A DNA stretch of 64,000 nucleotides, from NCBI GenBank assembly GCA_040768585.1, contig JAXGMQ010000001.1:1178001-1242000 (forward strand), written 5' to 3'. This document shows positions 1 to 11,400 of this stretch, one piece after another; positions within the stretch are counted from its first letter, which is position 1, and every line of letters starts with the position of its first letter. Below the pieces are notes generated by a model. The model was given only the letters and a program-made list of their open reading frames with translations, was not told the DNA's origin and ran no database searches. The position numbers and the translations under genes are program-made. Origin of the DNA: JAXGMQ01 sp040768585 (GTDB lineage: Bacteria; Caldisericota; Caldisericia; JAAYUI01).

Positions 1-1
1 A

Positions 2-364
2 ACTCAGGGTCAGTACAACGGCTATGGCGCATATGGTCAGAGCGGTTGGATGGGAGCGGAGCAGGCCTCGCAGTACTGGTTCTACCAGCAGTGCGGTGGT
101 CTTGGTTCACCATACGACTACTCAAGCTACCCATATCTCTTCAATGTTGGCCCAACCTACTCCTATAACTACAGCAACTCCTATCCATGGGCAAACTATA
201 TCTATAACAACACCTATCACACAAACTGCGGTGACCTTCTTGCGCTTCGCTGTCAGCAGTTCATGGGTGACTGGCGCTTAAGGCTCTATGAAGACAGTGA
301 CATGGAGTCGTATTACCAATATTCTTCCCAGTATATTCCAGGTAGCCCATACACATACATTTAG
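2..364 (+). CDS. 5' part (in window) of giant Tyr-rich surface protein, cut by a frameshift
   Basis: This frame is open from the left window edge to the TAG at 362-364. It encodes a Tyr/Asn/Ser/Gly-rich stretch (for example PTYSYNYSNSYPW). The composition runs on smoothly into the protein read one frame over from about position 357, so I read the two as one gene whose start lies left of the window. The frame changes by one extra base (or two lost bases) somewhere in 347-363, inside an AC/AT-rich run. The end reached here does not look like a natural C-terminus. No start codon with a ribosome site for this gene lies inside the window. The break could be a sequencing or assembly error, a real mutation or a programmed shift; I see no classical slippery heptamer. 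Confidence 0.7.
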   Translation, partial: TQGQYNGYGAYGQSGWMGAEQASQYWFYQQCGGLGSPYDYSSYPYLFNVGPTYSYNYSNSYPWANYIYNNTYHTNCGDLLALRCQQFMGDWRLRLYEDSDMESYYQYSSQYIPGSPYTYI

Positions 365-3300
365 TTATAATGGCTACCTCTCTTACTTATCCTCAGCGCT
401 TGTTTGGTATCGTGGTCCAGACACAGATGGCAGAGATGTTTGTACAGATCCATATTGGACAAACTATGCCTTCAACTACCAGCTTCTCTGCGAGGACTAC
501 AGAAGATATACTTCGTACGAGAAGTATGTAGGTATGGGCTCAGTTCTTATGGATCATTCTGGAAATGGATATGGTCAGCAGTACTACTACAGCCAGAATA
601 ACAGGTCGTACTACGGACTTCACAGTGCTTCTAACCGATGCAGGATGCATTTCTTCCGCTGGGAGTACATGCCTCACCCAGAAAACGGTGGACCGTACTC
701 TCGTGCTATTCCGATCGCTTACTTTGATCCACCATCATCTGGTGACCTTCTTGCCTTTAATACTCTCTATGATGTGAGAACCACTGTCTTTGGTGGACAG
801 TGGAATGTCGCGATGTCACCTGACATCTGGAATGGCGACATCACAGTCAACCTTGTTGGAGGAAACACGTTTGGTTCGGTTGGTTTCTCGCATGGTCAAT
901 ACTACAACTACTACCATAACTACTACGGTGTTGATGCATACTTCGACAATGCTGAAGCATACATAATCGAGGTTGTTCCAAGTGCTGGTGACAGAAGACG
1001 TCTCACGCTTGGCGGTCACCATGTTGGTTTGAACAAGCATGTCTACAGAAAAGACGATGTTAACTACTCAACATCGAGTGCGAGCGCTTCTGCACTTACT
1101 CCATTCAGCCACTACTACCCATGCGGATCGAAACTTGCCGCTGGTGAGCTTTATGACATCGAATCCGTTGTCTCAATGGTCACGATGGGCAAATGTGGTG
1201 ATCCACGATTCATGGATATCCCAGTGCTTCCTGGCGAAGTTGACCTCAAGGTCTCAATAGATGGAAACCCTGTATCGGAAGAAGATGAGTTCCACCTTAA
1301 GGTAGAGCAGACATCAGACATCCAGCTCTCAGTTGATCCACCACCACAGCCAGGCGAGAAGTACGTCGTCAGAATGAGTGGCGTCTTCCAGGAAGGCTAT
1401 CCGGCACGTGAAGCCTACACCGACTATATCGAATCCAGAGAGAGCAACACATTCTCGGAGTTCTGCGAGGGTGAAGTCGAGTTTGACAAGGAAAACTTTA
1501 ACGGCTCCCCATACCTAGATGACACATATACACAGGAGTTTGCACTGCCGTGGGACTTCCCGCTTTACAACAGGATAATCCCTGCCGGTACGACTTTGTA
1601 TGTTGGCACAAACGGTCAGATCGTATTCGAGAGAAACTATGCCGGTTACATTCCAAGTACCTATGGTTGGTTCCATAGATATGGTTATCCAGACTATGCG
1701 ATACTTGCTTGTGGCGATGACCTCGAGCTCTACGAAGCACCAAGCTATGGTCGTACAAACTACAATCTCCATATGTACTACTGCCAGCCAACACCTGACT
1801 CCGTAAGGATCAGATGGGAAACCCAGATATATCCAGCTAATGAAAATGGGCCAGCAACCGTTAACTTCTACATCACTCTTTATCAGGATGGAACCATTAG
1901 ATTCACTTATGGTGACATGTATGATACCCGAGGTAGCTATAGTACAGTTGTTTCTGGTATCAGTGGTGACATCTCAGAGGGTGAATACTACTATACCATG
2001 TATCACAACATGGTAATGAACTCCCTCGCCTATGCCGATGATGTTGTTCTCACCCGTTTTGAGTTCCCACCAGACGAGGGAAGACCATCGGGCGGAACAA
2101 TCGATTCAGACTATATGATTGGCAGCACCACTGAAGCACCGCACAGCAATGAGATCGGTGGAGCACACTATAAGACAGTTGAGATCACTCCAGAGAACCC
2201 AGTTCAGCATATTCAGTACACCCCGTACAGAGGTTCCGTCCAGGAAGATGGTTCTTGCGATCCAATCAAAGCTGAGGTATTCCTGGAGCGTGGTGGAGTT
2301 TCGTATCCAGTTCCGATGGATTCAGTACTCTCTGGCGAGAGGGTCGAAAGAGATGTCGAAGACTATGATGAACTCAACCTCTACGATTACAACATCTACG
2401 ATCCATACTGGGTTGTTAGGCCTTGGGTGCAGAAGATGTATGAAGGTCGTCATATGGGCGACCACACACCAAGACCAATCCCATCAACGGCTGGTATACC
2501 AACTGCAAATTGCGCGCTCAATAACCAGTATGATTGCTATGGCATATTTGAGCTGATGGTTGAGCCAGAAGAACTCAGACTTGAGTTCTCAGATGCAAGC
2601 AGAACCTGCATCTCCCCGGTTGACCAGAGATTCCCGAACCTTATCCTCAAGGTCTACGATGGCGACAATCCAATTGATGTAAACGATCCAGCTGATATCC
2701 CGATTTCCACTGTTGGAATGCAGCCGGGTGTCAGAGGCAAGATTGTTGCCAATGTTAACGCTTCTGGTGCTGGAATTAAGTACCTCTGCACAGCAGTAGG
2801 TAAGAGGACCGGTGATGTGGACGTTAGGTACATCATCCAGGTTAATACCGATGGTACATACACCTTCTGGCGTATGTACGAGCCAGCAACAGACAGACCG
2901 GGCGCGGCGTTGGGTGTTCTTGACCCAACCGACTGGCTGTACTCAAACAGATATCCATACAACAACGTCTATGGCGAGACAAACAGGTCTTATAACCAGT
3001 CAAGATTGCCATGGACAGATACAGACGGCTGGTTGTCGGCAATCACTGGTGATTCAACCATTACCACAGAGCTTGAAGATTACGATTGCTCATTCGACCA
3101 TTCAATCTGCAGAGATGTTTGTAGACCAACGAATGATGGTTTCCCGAACCTTGGATCCGTGACATACAACGACAGAATCGGAAGATTCAACGGTTCGTAC
3201 TACGACAACGATTTATTCTTCAGCCAGAGAACAGGTGGAGCGCCGTTTGGTGTCATCGAGACGTTCGGTGTGCCAACCATGATCACAAACTGGGATAACA

Positions 3301-6300
3301 ATTCAGAGGGTGGAGAGGTATACGTTCCAATTCAGCCAAGAGACACAGATACCCCACTACAAATTAGAGTCTACATCAATGATGCAGTGTTTGACTATAA
3401 CTCTGCAATTTCGGAGTGGTCATTTGACAACACACATCCGACATATCACCCACCATACTTTGTCTATGATGACTCACCAGGCATCGACTACTGTGGTATA
3501 ATCACAGTTCCAGTGCAGCCAGCTGACAAGCTCAACTTCACAGAGTTCATGCTTACTGACCACGGACTTCAGTTCTCAGAAGCTGATTACACGGCGGGTG
3601 ATAGCGCGCTTGCGGAGATGGATAGACCAGCTCCACAGCTGAGACACTGGTACAACCCAATTTGCTACAACTACAAGAAGGACATGAGAGTATATCCGGG
3701 TGGACAGACCCACCTCGCAAGGGCAATCGGCTCTGAGCGTGAGGGTGGTTTCAATGCCTACCCAGCTGTGAGCAAGGAATACTTCGGAAAACTTGGTACT
3801 GAGTTCTATCCACTCACCGACTATGGTCTTTATTTCACAATGGTCTCCAATACTGACGTAAGATCTTGGAGTCTCTGGGATTCCTACACATTTGACCCAT
3901 ATGGAACCCTTGAGCGTTCATATCCAGAGATGCAGTTCAGAATCATTGACACAATCGAGGTTTCAGGACCATTCATGGTGCCGTTCCAGTGGCGCAGACC
4001 AAACATAATCGGTTCTGGAAGCAACCAGATTGGTTACATCGAGAGAGCTCTCAGAAGTGAGTACGAGTATAATGGTGTTGAGAATGTACCGATCAGATAT
4101 GACACATCCGGTTATATCAAGATCGACCAGTCCAACTCACAGTATTATGAAATCAGAAGCAATGCCGATTTCACTGACGTTGTAAGTCCAGGATTCACCT
4201 ATGATACACACGAGTACATCGATAACCCACTTCCGTCAAATGGAACGCTTAACAAGAACAGATCACTCGTTTATCACAGTAGTAACCCATATATTCTACA
4301 TATGCCTCGCGGATATGTTGGCGACAATGCCTACGTCTTTGCTATCGACGAACTCATCCCAATGGGTCCTGGTAACATCGAGATTAAGGTAACGCTCAGA
4401 GACGGAACAATTAAGATATTCCAGGATTGCTGCATCAAACCAATCTCAGATGGTATTGATGTGCATGGACTTGACATCAAGCTTGACAACGAGGACATCA
4501 ATGAACGCGGCGGAATCTTGGTTGACCAGGACGTTGTGCTTCAAGCAAGAGTTTACGAGAATGAGAAAGCCGATGTCGTCGACGGAACCGAGTGGGAATA
4601 CGCAGAGTGCAATGATGCTCTTGTTTACGCCTGGCAGGATAGAGGTATCTACGACCCAGCACTTAGAGTGCATGTGGGTGCCGGTGATGGCTGGGTAACA
4701 AAACCACCGAAAAACTCCGATATGTACAGACAAGCAGTTCAGTATCTTACGGATGACGACTTTGATGGTGATGGTAAGGTCAGCTTCAGTTCACACGAGA
4801 CAGAGGTTATCGGATCTTATGACATCGTAACAAACACTTGGTCAGGTGCTTTTGTTGACGCTAGAACATATCAGAGACAGGATGGGTACTATGTCCTTCC
4901 ACTCACTGAGGAGAAGGGTTCATACGTTGATACCGTTGGATTTGACTTCGGCGGATTTGGACCGACTGGTAAGCCACTCCCACCAGGAATCAGAGACCAC
5001 GTTGTTGGTTGGGATGAGACACTGCCGGTTTGGATTGTCGCCTACAAATATGGTGATGACAGCAACGACAGGACTTTCAGACCGCTGTTTGACTCGATCG
5101 AGACTAATGTTCCATCAATGAGCCACGAGGTTTACCTCGCTGGCACAAAGGATCTCGAGGTCTTCCCACAAGTTGACCTTCAGATGGAGTACGGTCCAGA
5201 GCCACTTACCGCTGGTATGACACCTGAGCTTCAGAACCCAGAGACACCGCTCTTCTTCAGATTCACGGATGACCAGGGCAACCCAGTTGACTTCACGCAA
5301 GGAGTCGAGGACGCATGGGGTAACAGGCTTGTTAAAGACGAGGATATCTACAAGCATTGTTTCATTGACCCACATCCAGATGATGAATACTACTACGGAA
5401 TTGGAGCCGTTCTTCCACAGTACTACTGGTTGAGGACTGACCTCCACAACTTCGATGGCACACCGATCTGCAACTCATTGTTGTTCTCGGATCCAGATGA
5501 GCCATTCAAGCCAATCAGATTCGATATTGAGAAGGACGTAAACGGTAATGTTACAGGTAGATACAACTTCACAGGTTTCTGTGCAAACGATGCCGGCGAG
5601 TTTGAGGTTTATGCCTACACGCCGGACAGAAAACACAGCGCAGTTGCGACAGTGAAGGTTGCTCAGCCTGAGATCAAGTACGCCGTTAAGAATTTCGAGA
5701 CGGGTCAGACGTTTGATGATGTTGACTTTGTCATGACAGCCAATGATGGTAGACGCTATGTGATAACAGCGACGTGCTGGGATGCTCAGGGTTCTCTTAT
5801 CAAGGGCACGGCGAAAGAAGTTTCGGTCTGCTCCGGTACAGGTTCTGATACGGCCAGATTCACTCCATACATCACAAGACCACAGAACTTTAATTGGACT
5901 AGAGGTTCGAGCAATGCTGGATCACACTATGGAGTTCCGGGATATGGACAGGGATATGACCCATTCTACTCGTTCTATATTTACTTCCTCATCGATGAGG
6001 GTGATAGATTCTATCCATTTATGGGTGTAGATCTCACAAATGACGGTGATATCGACCCAATGAGAACAGAAACTTCAGAGTTGCACAGATACACTGCAAT
6101 GAAGCCAATGATTCAGTCCTACTACGGAATCTACGACACTTGGAGATATAGCAACTGGAGATCACCATGGGTGCACTACAACACAACAAATACACGTTAT
6201 GACGATATGACGTACAATGTGATGCACGCTTGGGATCTTCCACCAGCCAATGATGGTTGGGGTTGGGGAGCAATCTATAACCACCCATACGCAGGCGGTT

Positions 6301-8273
6301 ATATCTTTACAGACTTCAATGTGGACGGAATCCTGACGTTCGAAGATTCACTGTCGTTCGATCAGAATGGTAAGGCAAGCTTCCACTTCTGGGCTGATGA
6401 TATTTGTGAGGTCGGTGGTCTTGTCGGTAATAACCATTACAGCAATGACAGCCAGTTTGCAGACCTCTATGGATACCCATCATGGTATGATGAGAAGTCA
6501 CCAAACTACATGTATGAGAGATTCTACACATATAGAGATTGGTACGGCGACTGGCATGGTACTAGGGACTACACATTCATGCTTGACTGGGAGGCAATTC
6601 CGAACAGAAACGTTGCCGTCAAAGCTCCTGAGGTCAAGATCTTCAACCCAGAGAACGGCGAAGAGATGTCGAAAGATATCTTCGATCCTGAAGCCTATGA
6701 TCTTACGTATGCAGTTAGAAACCACATGATCGTTAGGGTTTACCCAGCTGATAGACGCGATGCGAAGGTCAAAACTGGTGGCTCTTTCTTCATGAATGAC
6801 TACAGAGACTGGGCAACCACCTACTATGCGAACGAGTATGAATCATTAATCGTAGGAAGACTCACCGAGTCGACAGTTGATCCTGAGGCAGTAGAGACAA
6901 TGATTTACTTCACTCCGACAGGCACAGGCGAGAACACGAGTTCATTGCTTTATCTCAGAGAGTTCGACTGGAACGACAGAGCAAGTGAAACAAACGGTTT
7001 CGGTGGAATCACATTCGAGACATACATGAGGGTTGCCGATGTGGTTAGATTTGATTCCTGCAGGGGTTTGACTGTTAAAGCCGAACCACTCAACGAGGTT
7101 CTCAGACTTGGTCAGCCAGACACGATTGTTGTTACTGTCACCGAGACAGGCAGCGGATTCCCGATCGAGGGCGCAACTGTCGCTCTTAAGTCGGAGAATG
7201 GCAACATCGAGATGGAGTCAACAACTGACAACATCGGTCAGGCATACTTTAACGATGTCAAACCTGAGGATATGTCGAAGTTTGTTATTACAGCATCGAC
7301 AGACGAGTATGTGAATGGCACAGATGTTCTTTACGTTGATGTTGACCTTTCACCACCATCAATTGATGTTGATGACTTCGAGGCACTCACCAAGAATTCA
7401 ACAGTGAATCTCACTGGTACGGTTACAAAGGGTTCAAAGCTCAAAGTCGGTACGAAGGACGCGAATGTTGAAGCAGATGGTAAGTGGAAGGTTCAGATAC
7501 AGCTTGTTGAGGACGAGAACCTCATTCCACTACTTGCAACAGGTCCAAACGGTGTACAGCAGTCACTAACACTCAGGATTGTCCTCGACACAACTGAACC
7601 AGCGCTTCTCATGCCAGAAGAGTCGAGTCTTGATTTCTTCGATATCTCAGGCGATAGCGGAGAGATTTGGCTCACGGGCAGAGTCTCACCAGACGCAGTT
7701 GAAGTAGAGGTCACAATCGACCAGGGTGGGGAGAGAATCCCGGTTAGCGCAACAATCGTCAACGATGTGTGGCGCACAGACAAGTTTGAAGTCGAGACAG
7801 GCGTTGAGTTCACAGTCCAGGTAGAGGCAACAGATGCAGCTGGAAACGTCAAAAAGTCCGATGTGGTTCCGTACTTTATTGCCAAGGTCACAAAGATTGA
7901 ACTTACCGTTGGTAACTCAATCGCTATGGTCAATGGCAAGCCAGTGACTGAAGCTATCCAGCCACCAGTGCTTAACGCCAATGGCGTGATGCTCGTGCCA
8001 CTAAGGCAGCTTGCGGACGCATTTGGTATCGCAGTTGCCGCGACTGGCAACAGTCTGACTATCACGGTTGATGGAAAGACAGCGACCTGCACAGTAGGTA
8101 CTAACGGTGCGACAGTCGACGGAAATACCTTCACAATGTCGACAGCTCCTGAGAGCATTGTCACTGTGGTCATGGTACCGCTTGACTTCGTACACGAAGT
8201 ACTCAAACTCACTGGAAAGAATATCGAACTCGTTAAGACAGCTATTGGTGTAACAATCATTATCAGTGATTGA
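288..8273 (+). CDS. giant multidomain surface protein (main part), stalk domain at C-terminus
   Basis: About 2640 codons continue the frame-shifted gene above. The first 20-odd codons of this open frame (288 to about 356) are probably read out of frame and are not real protein. It is a secreted, probably cell-surface structural protein. Visible parts in order: a Tyr/Asn-rich region; an NIDO-like beta-sandwich insert at about 1530-2060; a long paralogous core with an EF-hand-like loop (DDDFDGDGKVSF, near 4750-4785); an Ig/Big-type domain at about 7060-7350; two Ig-like domains at 7350-7880; and a copper-amine-oxidase-N-like stalk domain at 7885-8270 with the VPLRQLADAFG signature. It is paralogous over most of its length to the next gene. 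Proline is mostly CCA and arginine mostly AGA, suggesting strong expression. No enzyme motif is seen. An S-layer or sheath subunit is inferred. Confidence 0.8.
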   Translation: MKTVTWSRITNILPSIFQVAHTHTFSYNGYLSYLSSALVWYRGPDTDGRDVCTDPYWTNYAFNYQLLCEDYRRYTSYEKYVGMGSVLMDHSGNGYGQQYYYSQNNRSYYGLHSASNRCRMHFFRWEYMPHPENGGPYSRAIPIAYFDPPSSGDLLAFNTLYDVRTTVFGGQWNVAMSPDIWNGDITVNLVGGNTFGSVGFSHGQYYNYYHNYYGVDAYFDNAEAYIIEVVPSAGDRRRLTLGGHHVGLNKHVYRKDDVNYSTSSASASALTPFSHYYPCGSKLAAGELYDIESVVSMVTMGKCGDPRFMDIPVLPGEVDLKVSIDGNPVSEEDEFHLKVEQTSDIQLSVDPPPQPGEKYVVRMSGVFQEGYPAREAYTDYIESRESNTFSEFCEGEVEFDKENFNGSPYLDDTYTQEFALPWDFPLYNRIIPAGTTLYVGTNGQIVFERNYAGYIPSTYGWFHRYGYPDYAILACGDDLELYEAPSYGRTNYNLHMYYCQPTPDSVRIRWETQIYPANENGPATVNFYITLYQDGTIRFTYGDMYDTRGSYSTVVSGISGDISEGEYYYTMYHNMVMNSLAYADDVVLTRFEFPPDEGRPSGGTIDSDYMIGSTTEAPHSNEIGGAHYKTVEITPENPVQHIQYTPYRGSVQEDGSCDPIKAEVFLERGGVSYPVPMDSVLSGERVERDVEDYDELNLYDYNIYDPYWVVRPWVQKMYEGRHMGDHTPRPIPSTAGIPTANCALNNQYDCYGIFELMVEPEELRLEFSDASRTCISPVDQRFPNLILKVYDGDNPIDVNDPADIPISTVGMQPGVRGKIVANVNASGAGIKYLCTAVGKRTGDVDVRYIIQVNTDGTYTFWRMYEPATDRPGAALGVLDPTDWLYSNRYPYNNVYGETNRSYNQSRLPWTDTDGWLSAITGDSTITTELEDYDCSFDHSICRDVCRPTNDGFPNLGSVTYNDRIGRFNGSYYDNDLFFSQRTGGAPFGVIETFGVPTMITNWDNNSEGGEVYVPIQPRDTDTPLQIRVYINDAVFDYNSAISEWSFDNTHPTYHPPYFVYDDSPGIDYCGIITVPVQPADKLNFTEFMLTDHGLQFSEADYTAGDSALAEMDRPAPQLRHWYNPICYNYKKDMRVYPGGQTHLARAIGSEREGGFNAYPAVSKEYFGKLGTEFYPLTDYGLYFTMVSNTDVRSWSLWDSYTFDPYGTLERSYPEMQFRIIDTIEVSGPFMVPFQWRRPNIIGSGSNQIGYIERALRSEYEYNGVENVPIRYDTSGYIKIDQSNSQYYEIRSNADFTDVVSPGFTYDTHEYIDNPLPSNGTLNKNRSLVYHSSNPYILHMPRGYVGDNAYVFAIDELIPMGPGNIEIKVTLRDGTIKIFQDCCIKPISDGIDVHGLDIKLDNEDINERGGILVDQDVVLQARVYENEKADVVDGTEWEYAECNDALVYAWQDRGIYDPALRVHVGAGDGWVTKPPKNSDMYRQAVQYLTDDDFDGDGKVSFSSHETEVIGSYDIVTNTWSGAFVDARTYQRQDGYYVLPLTEEKGSYVDTVGFDFGGFGPTGKPLPPGIRDHVVGWDETLPVWIVAYKYGDDSNDRTFRPLFDSIETNVPSMSHEVYLAGTKDLEVFPQVDLQMEYGPEPLTAGMTPELQNPETPLFFRFTDDQGNPVDFTQGVEDAWGNRLVKDEDIYKHCFIDPHPDDEYYYGIGAVLPQYYWLRTDLHNFDGTPICNSLLFSDPDEPFKPIRFDIEKDVNGNVTGRYNFTGFCANDAGEFEVYAYTPDRKHSAVATVKVAQPEIKYAVKNFETGQTFDDVDFVMTANDGRRYVITATCWDAQGSLIKGTAKEVSVCSGTGSDTARFTPYITRPQNFNWTRGSSNAGSHYGVPGYGQGYDPFYSFYIYFLIDEGDRFYPFMGVDLTNDGDIDPMRTETSELHRYTAMKPMIQSYYGIYDTWRYSNWRSPWVHYNTTNTRYDDMTYNVMHAWDLPPANDGWGWGAIYNHPYAGGYIFTDFNVDGILTFEDSLSFDQNGKASFHFWADDICEVGGLVGNNHYSNDSQFADLYGYPSWYDEKSPNYMYERFYTYRDWYGDWHGTRDYTFMLDWEAIPNRNVAVKAPEVKIFNPENGEEMSKDIFDPEAYDLTYAVRNHMIVRVYPADRRDAKVKTGGSFFMNDYRDWATTYYANEYESLIVGRLTESTVDPEAVETMIYFTPTGTGENTSSLLYLREFDWNDRASETNGFGGITFETYMRVADVVRFDSCRGLTVKAEPLNEVLRLGQPDTIVVTVTETGSGFPIEGATVALKSENGNIEMESTTDNIGQAYFNDVKPEDMSKFVITASTDEYVNGTDVLYVDVDLSPPSIDVDDFEALTKNSTVNLTGTVTKGSKLKVGTKDANVEADGKWKVQIQLVEDENLIPLLATGPNGVQQSLTLRIVLDTTEPALLMPEESSLDFFDISGDSGEIWLTGRVSPDAVEVEVTIDQGGERIPVSATIVNDVWRTDKFEVETGVEFTVQVEATDAAGNVKKSDVVPYFIAKVTKIELTVGNSIAMVNGKPVTEAIQPPVLNANGVMLVPLRQLADAFGIAVAATGNSLTITVDGKTATCTVGTNGATVDGNTFTMSTAPESIVTVVMVPLDFVHEVLKLTGKNIELVKTAIGVTIIISD

Positions 8274-8302
8274 TAGGAAAATTGCTCGAAAAGTAACTAT
8301 TT

Positions 8303-8334
8303 CTCTCTGCTGCTCCGTCTGGGGCGGCAGAGAG
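8303..8334 (+). other. strong intergenic hairpin without U-tract
   Basis: A 14-bp stem (8303-8316 with 8321-8334, two G-U pairs) carries a 4-nt loop. It lies 30 bases after the stop of the first giant gene and about 110 bases before the second. What follows is GGGAAAAAAGG rather than a U-run, so it is not a standard intrinsic terminator on the + strand. It may be an mRNA-stabilising or processing structure, or a partial attenuator, between two strongly expressed paralogues. Confidence 0.55.
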
Positions 8335-8446
8335 CGGGAAAAAAGGATTGATTAATACAAGTGATTGGTTTGAATATAAATGAACGAAGCAGCATTGCGG
8401 TTGCAGCTTCCGCTGTAAACCTTCAAGGAAGTGAAGGAGAGAGCAA

Positions 8447-11400
8447 ATGAGAAAAATACTGACTACTCTGCTTAGTGTGGCGTTAGTGCTTGGCATGATC
8501 TCAACCTTTATGCCAATGCTATCGCTTGATAATGCAGAAGCGCAGGGCAGCGGCAATACACCGGCCACAATGGTTGGCAATCGCTTCCATAGGATTGGAT
8601 ACGATCGTTATGGACGTGAGTTGCCCGATGGTAAGATGGTTCCGTGGCAGAAGGTTGGAGAAGTTTGGTGGGGTCGCGAAGGCTTCTATATGCCATACGC
8701 GGTTCGCGCCGTGGACGATCCACCGTATTCCATTACGGTTCCACCGGCCACAGCCTTTTACTCAACCGTCGTTTCCAACGAGACGTCATCTCACGTAGCC
8801 ACCCTCGGCTTTGGTCTTTGGACCGAAGTTTGGCTCACTGTGGATGTCGACCCAGGTGATGGACAGACAACATACAAGCATCACTGGTACGTCATTCTCG
8901 ATGACTACGGTCAGCTATGGTTCGATCCAGATGGTCGATTCAACGATTGTCGCTATTATGGGTACGCAGATCCATACGACGTCAACTATATGGAAGATGA
9001 CGACTACACACACGACAACTGCACCGACAACCCAAGAGCCCTTGTCGACCCGATCGTCTCGAACAACACACAGGGACCATACATTCTCGATCCAGATTAC
9101 AACCCATTCGTGAACGAGAATGCGTCGATGTGGCAGTTCTACAGCCCAAGCTATGCCCTGAACAATGTGGCAGCTCCCGTATATAACCCAAGAATCTACT
9201 TCTGGGATGCAGAGAAGACCGGTTATAACACCAAGAGACTCTGGAAACTCGGTTTTGCTGACATGAATGACTACCTTGCAGAGAATGCAGTCGGACCAGC
9301 CGGCGCGCTTTGTTCAGGTGTTGTTTATGAAGAGGCTGCAAATCCATCAAATCCACTCTACAAAGAGTACCAGGACTGGGACATCGATCTCTCCCTCAGA
9401 GCATTCCAACTCAACTATAACCCAGCTCAGTTTGCAGAGGCAGGTTCAGAGGTTCACGCCGAGAACATCACGCTTGGCGGCAACTACCCAGACTCCCAGG
9501 TTTCATGGGCAGCTCAGGCACCAGTTGCTTACAATTTCGGCGAGTTTGCCTACAGAAAAGCTGGCGCTGATGTGATGTATCCAACACTCACAGGCCCTGG
9601 CACTTATGACACAAAACCGGTTTCGTTTGTTGACGAGGCTGACATTAGGTTGTCGGATATCGTCGTCACAAGAAACGGTGATATCAGAACCTATCCTCCA
9701 TTTACATCGGTTATCGACACCGGTGCCATAGGTGTTTGGGAGCCAGGAGACGACTACGACGTAGGTACATCTCAGTGGGCGTTCTCAGATGGCGTGACCG
9801 GCACGTTTGGTCGGCCAGAGTACTACCATGATCAGGCAATCGGAACGAACAACGGTGGCAACGGTGGCGGAGATGGTGTCTATAGCCCTGGTGAGTTCAT
9901 CTACAGAAAAGCTCTTGCAAACTCTGGAATGACCGTTCAGGCAGATGACATCAGACTTACAAACGTCAACGGATATCAGACAAACACAAACAGACACCTT
10001 CCAAACAACCCAGACCTTCTCTTTGACACCGATGGTATGGTAAGAGCCGGCATCATGGACGGCGACCTCCTCATCATGGCTGAGGTTCTCAATGGTGGTT
10101 GCCAGTCTCCAAACTATGATATTGCTGTCCAGACGGACGCATGGATTGGCTGGAGAGACAATGGCAGATGGATGCCAGTTGAGATTGGTTACACCGCAGC
10201 CGGTATTCGTTCGCACTTCGACACAACAATCAACCACTTCAACAGAGTTCAGAAGAATGCGATGCTTTCGCAGAATTCAGACGGATTCTTTGTGCCATCA
10301 ACAGTATTCCACGATGTTCAGTTCGAGGAGAGACAGTTTGGTGGTTGGTCGATCTGGCTTGATGACGGTATTGACAACAACGCCGCTGTGAACCAGATGT
10401 ATGCTTGCACAGCCCTCGACCTTTCGGACAACCTTGAAGGCAAAGAGACCATCGAGCAGATTGTTGGTGGTGAGTCACTCGAGGCTTGGGACTTTGATTA
10501 TGGTCGTGGTGGTGTGAGAGACGACTTTGGTGAGCTCGTTTCGTTCACAGACACGGCCAAGGTCATTGGCCCTCCATATGGCTTCTATGACACAGAAGGT
10601 AACGGTTTCGGTTGCCATGAGCATCTTTATCGTGACATGGACAGCAGTGGCGCTATTTCCAAGGGTGATCTTAGACTCACAGACGTTATCACATATCGTG
10701 AGGTTGGTCCTGTCTCAGGTTCTATGATCCAGTACTATGCCGGTACAACAGTCGCTGCTGGTGACCTCGATGTCGGCGAACCAATCACATACTTCAACCA
10801 GCCACCACAGGCCGGCAACATTGAGTTCATGTTCTACGACATCTCGCATCCGGCAGATGGCGTTCCAAGGAATTATGAATATGACCCAGGTGAGGACATC
10901 TATCTTCAGCCAATCGGTCTTACCGAAGTTGACTATCGCTCGGTCAGAGCAACTGATGTAGAGATCCAGGGTAAGAAGTACATCTGTGGTACAGCAGTGT
11001 CGCTCTCACAGGCTCTGTTTGTTGAGAACCCAGTAAGCATGATTTCGATGGGTAACAATGGTCTTGCCTCCTTCATGGACTTTGAAGTCATCCCAGGAAG
11101 CATCCAGGTTGAAGTCAAGGTTGATCAGGAATTCATGGTTGAGCAGACCTCTCACGTCGAAGTCAGAGTGGTTCCAGAGCCAACGGATCCAGATGACAAG
11201 TACTACATCCTCATCGAGAACCTTCCAAGATCTTCTTACAACAATATTGCCGAGACGGTTAGAACCATCGACCGCGACCATCTGGTTGCGAACTTCGAGA
11301 TCACACCTTACAGAGGCTCATGCGACCTGACAGGATTTGTCCAGGACAGAAAGGTTTACGTCCACGCAATTAAGGAAGAGACGGATGTCTCAGCCTACAG

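Noticed and set aside
7493..8260. 255-codon open frame on the - strand
   Set aside because: It lies wholly opposite the conserved stalk and Ig domains of the first giant and is Ser/Thr/Val-rich as expected of a shadow frame; no ribosome site.
8303..8334. Intrinsic terminator between the two giant genes
   Set aside because: The stem is strong but is followed by GGGAAAAAAGG on the + strand and no T-run on the other; reported only as a hairpin.
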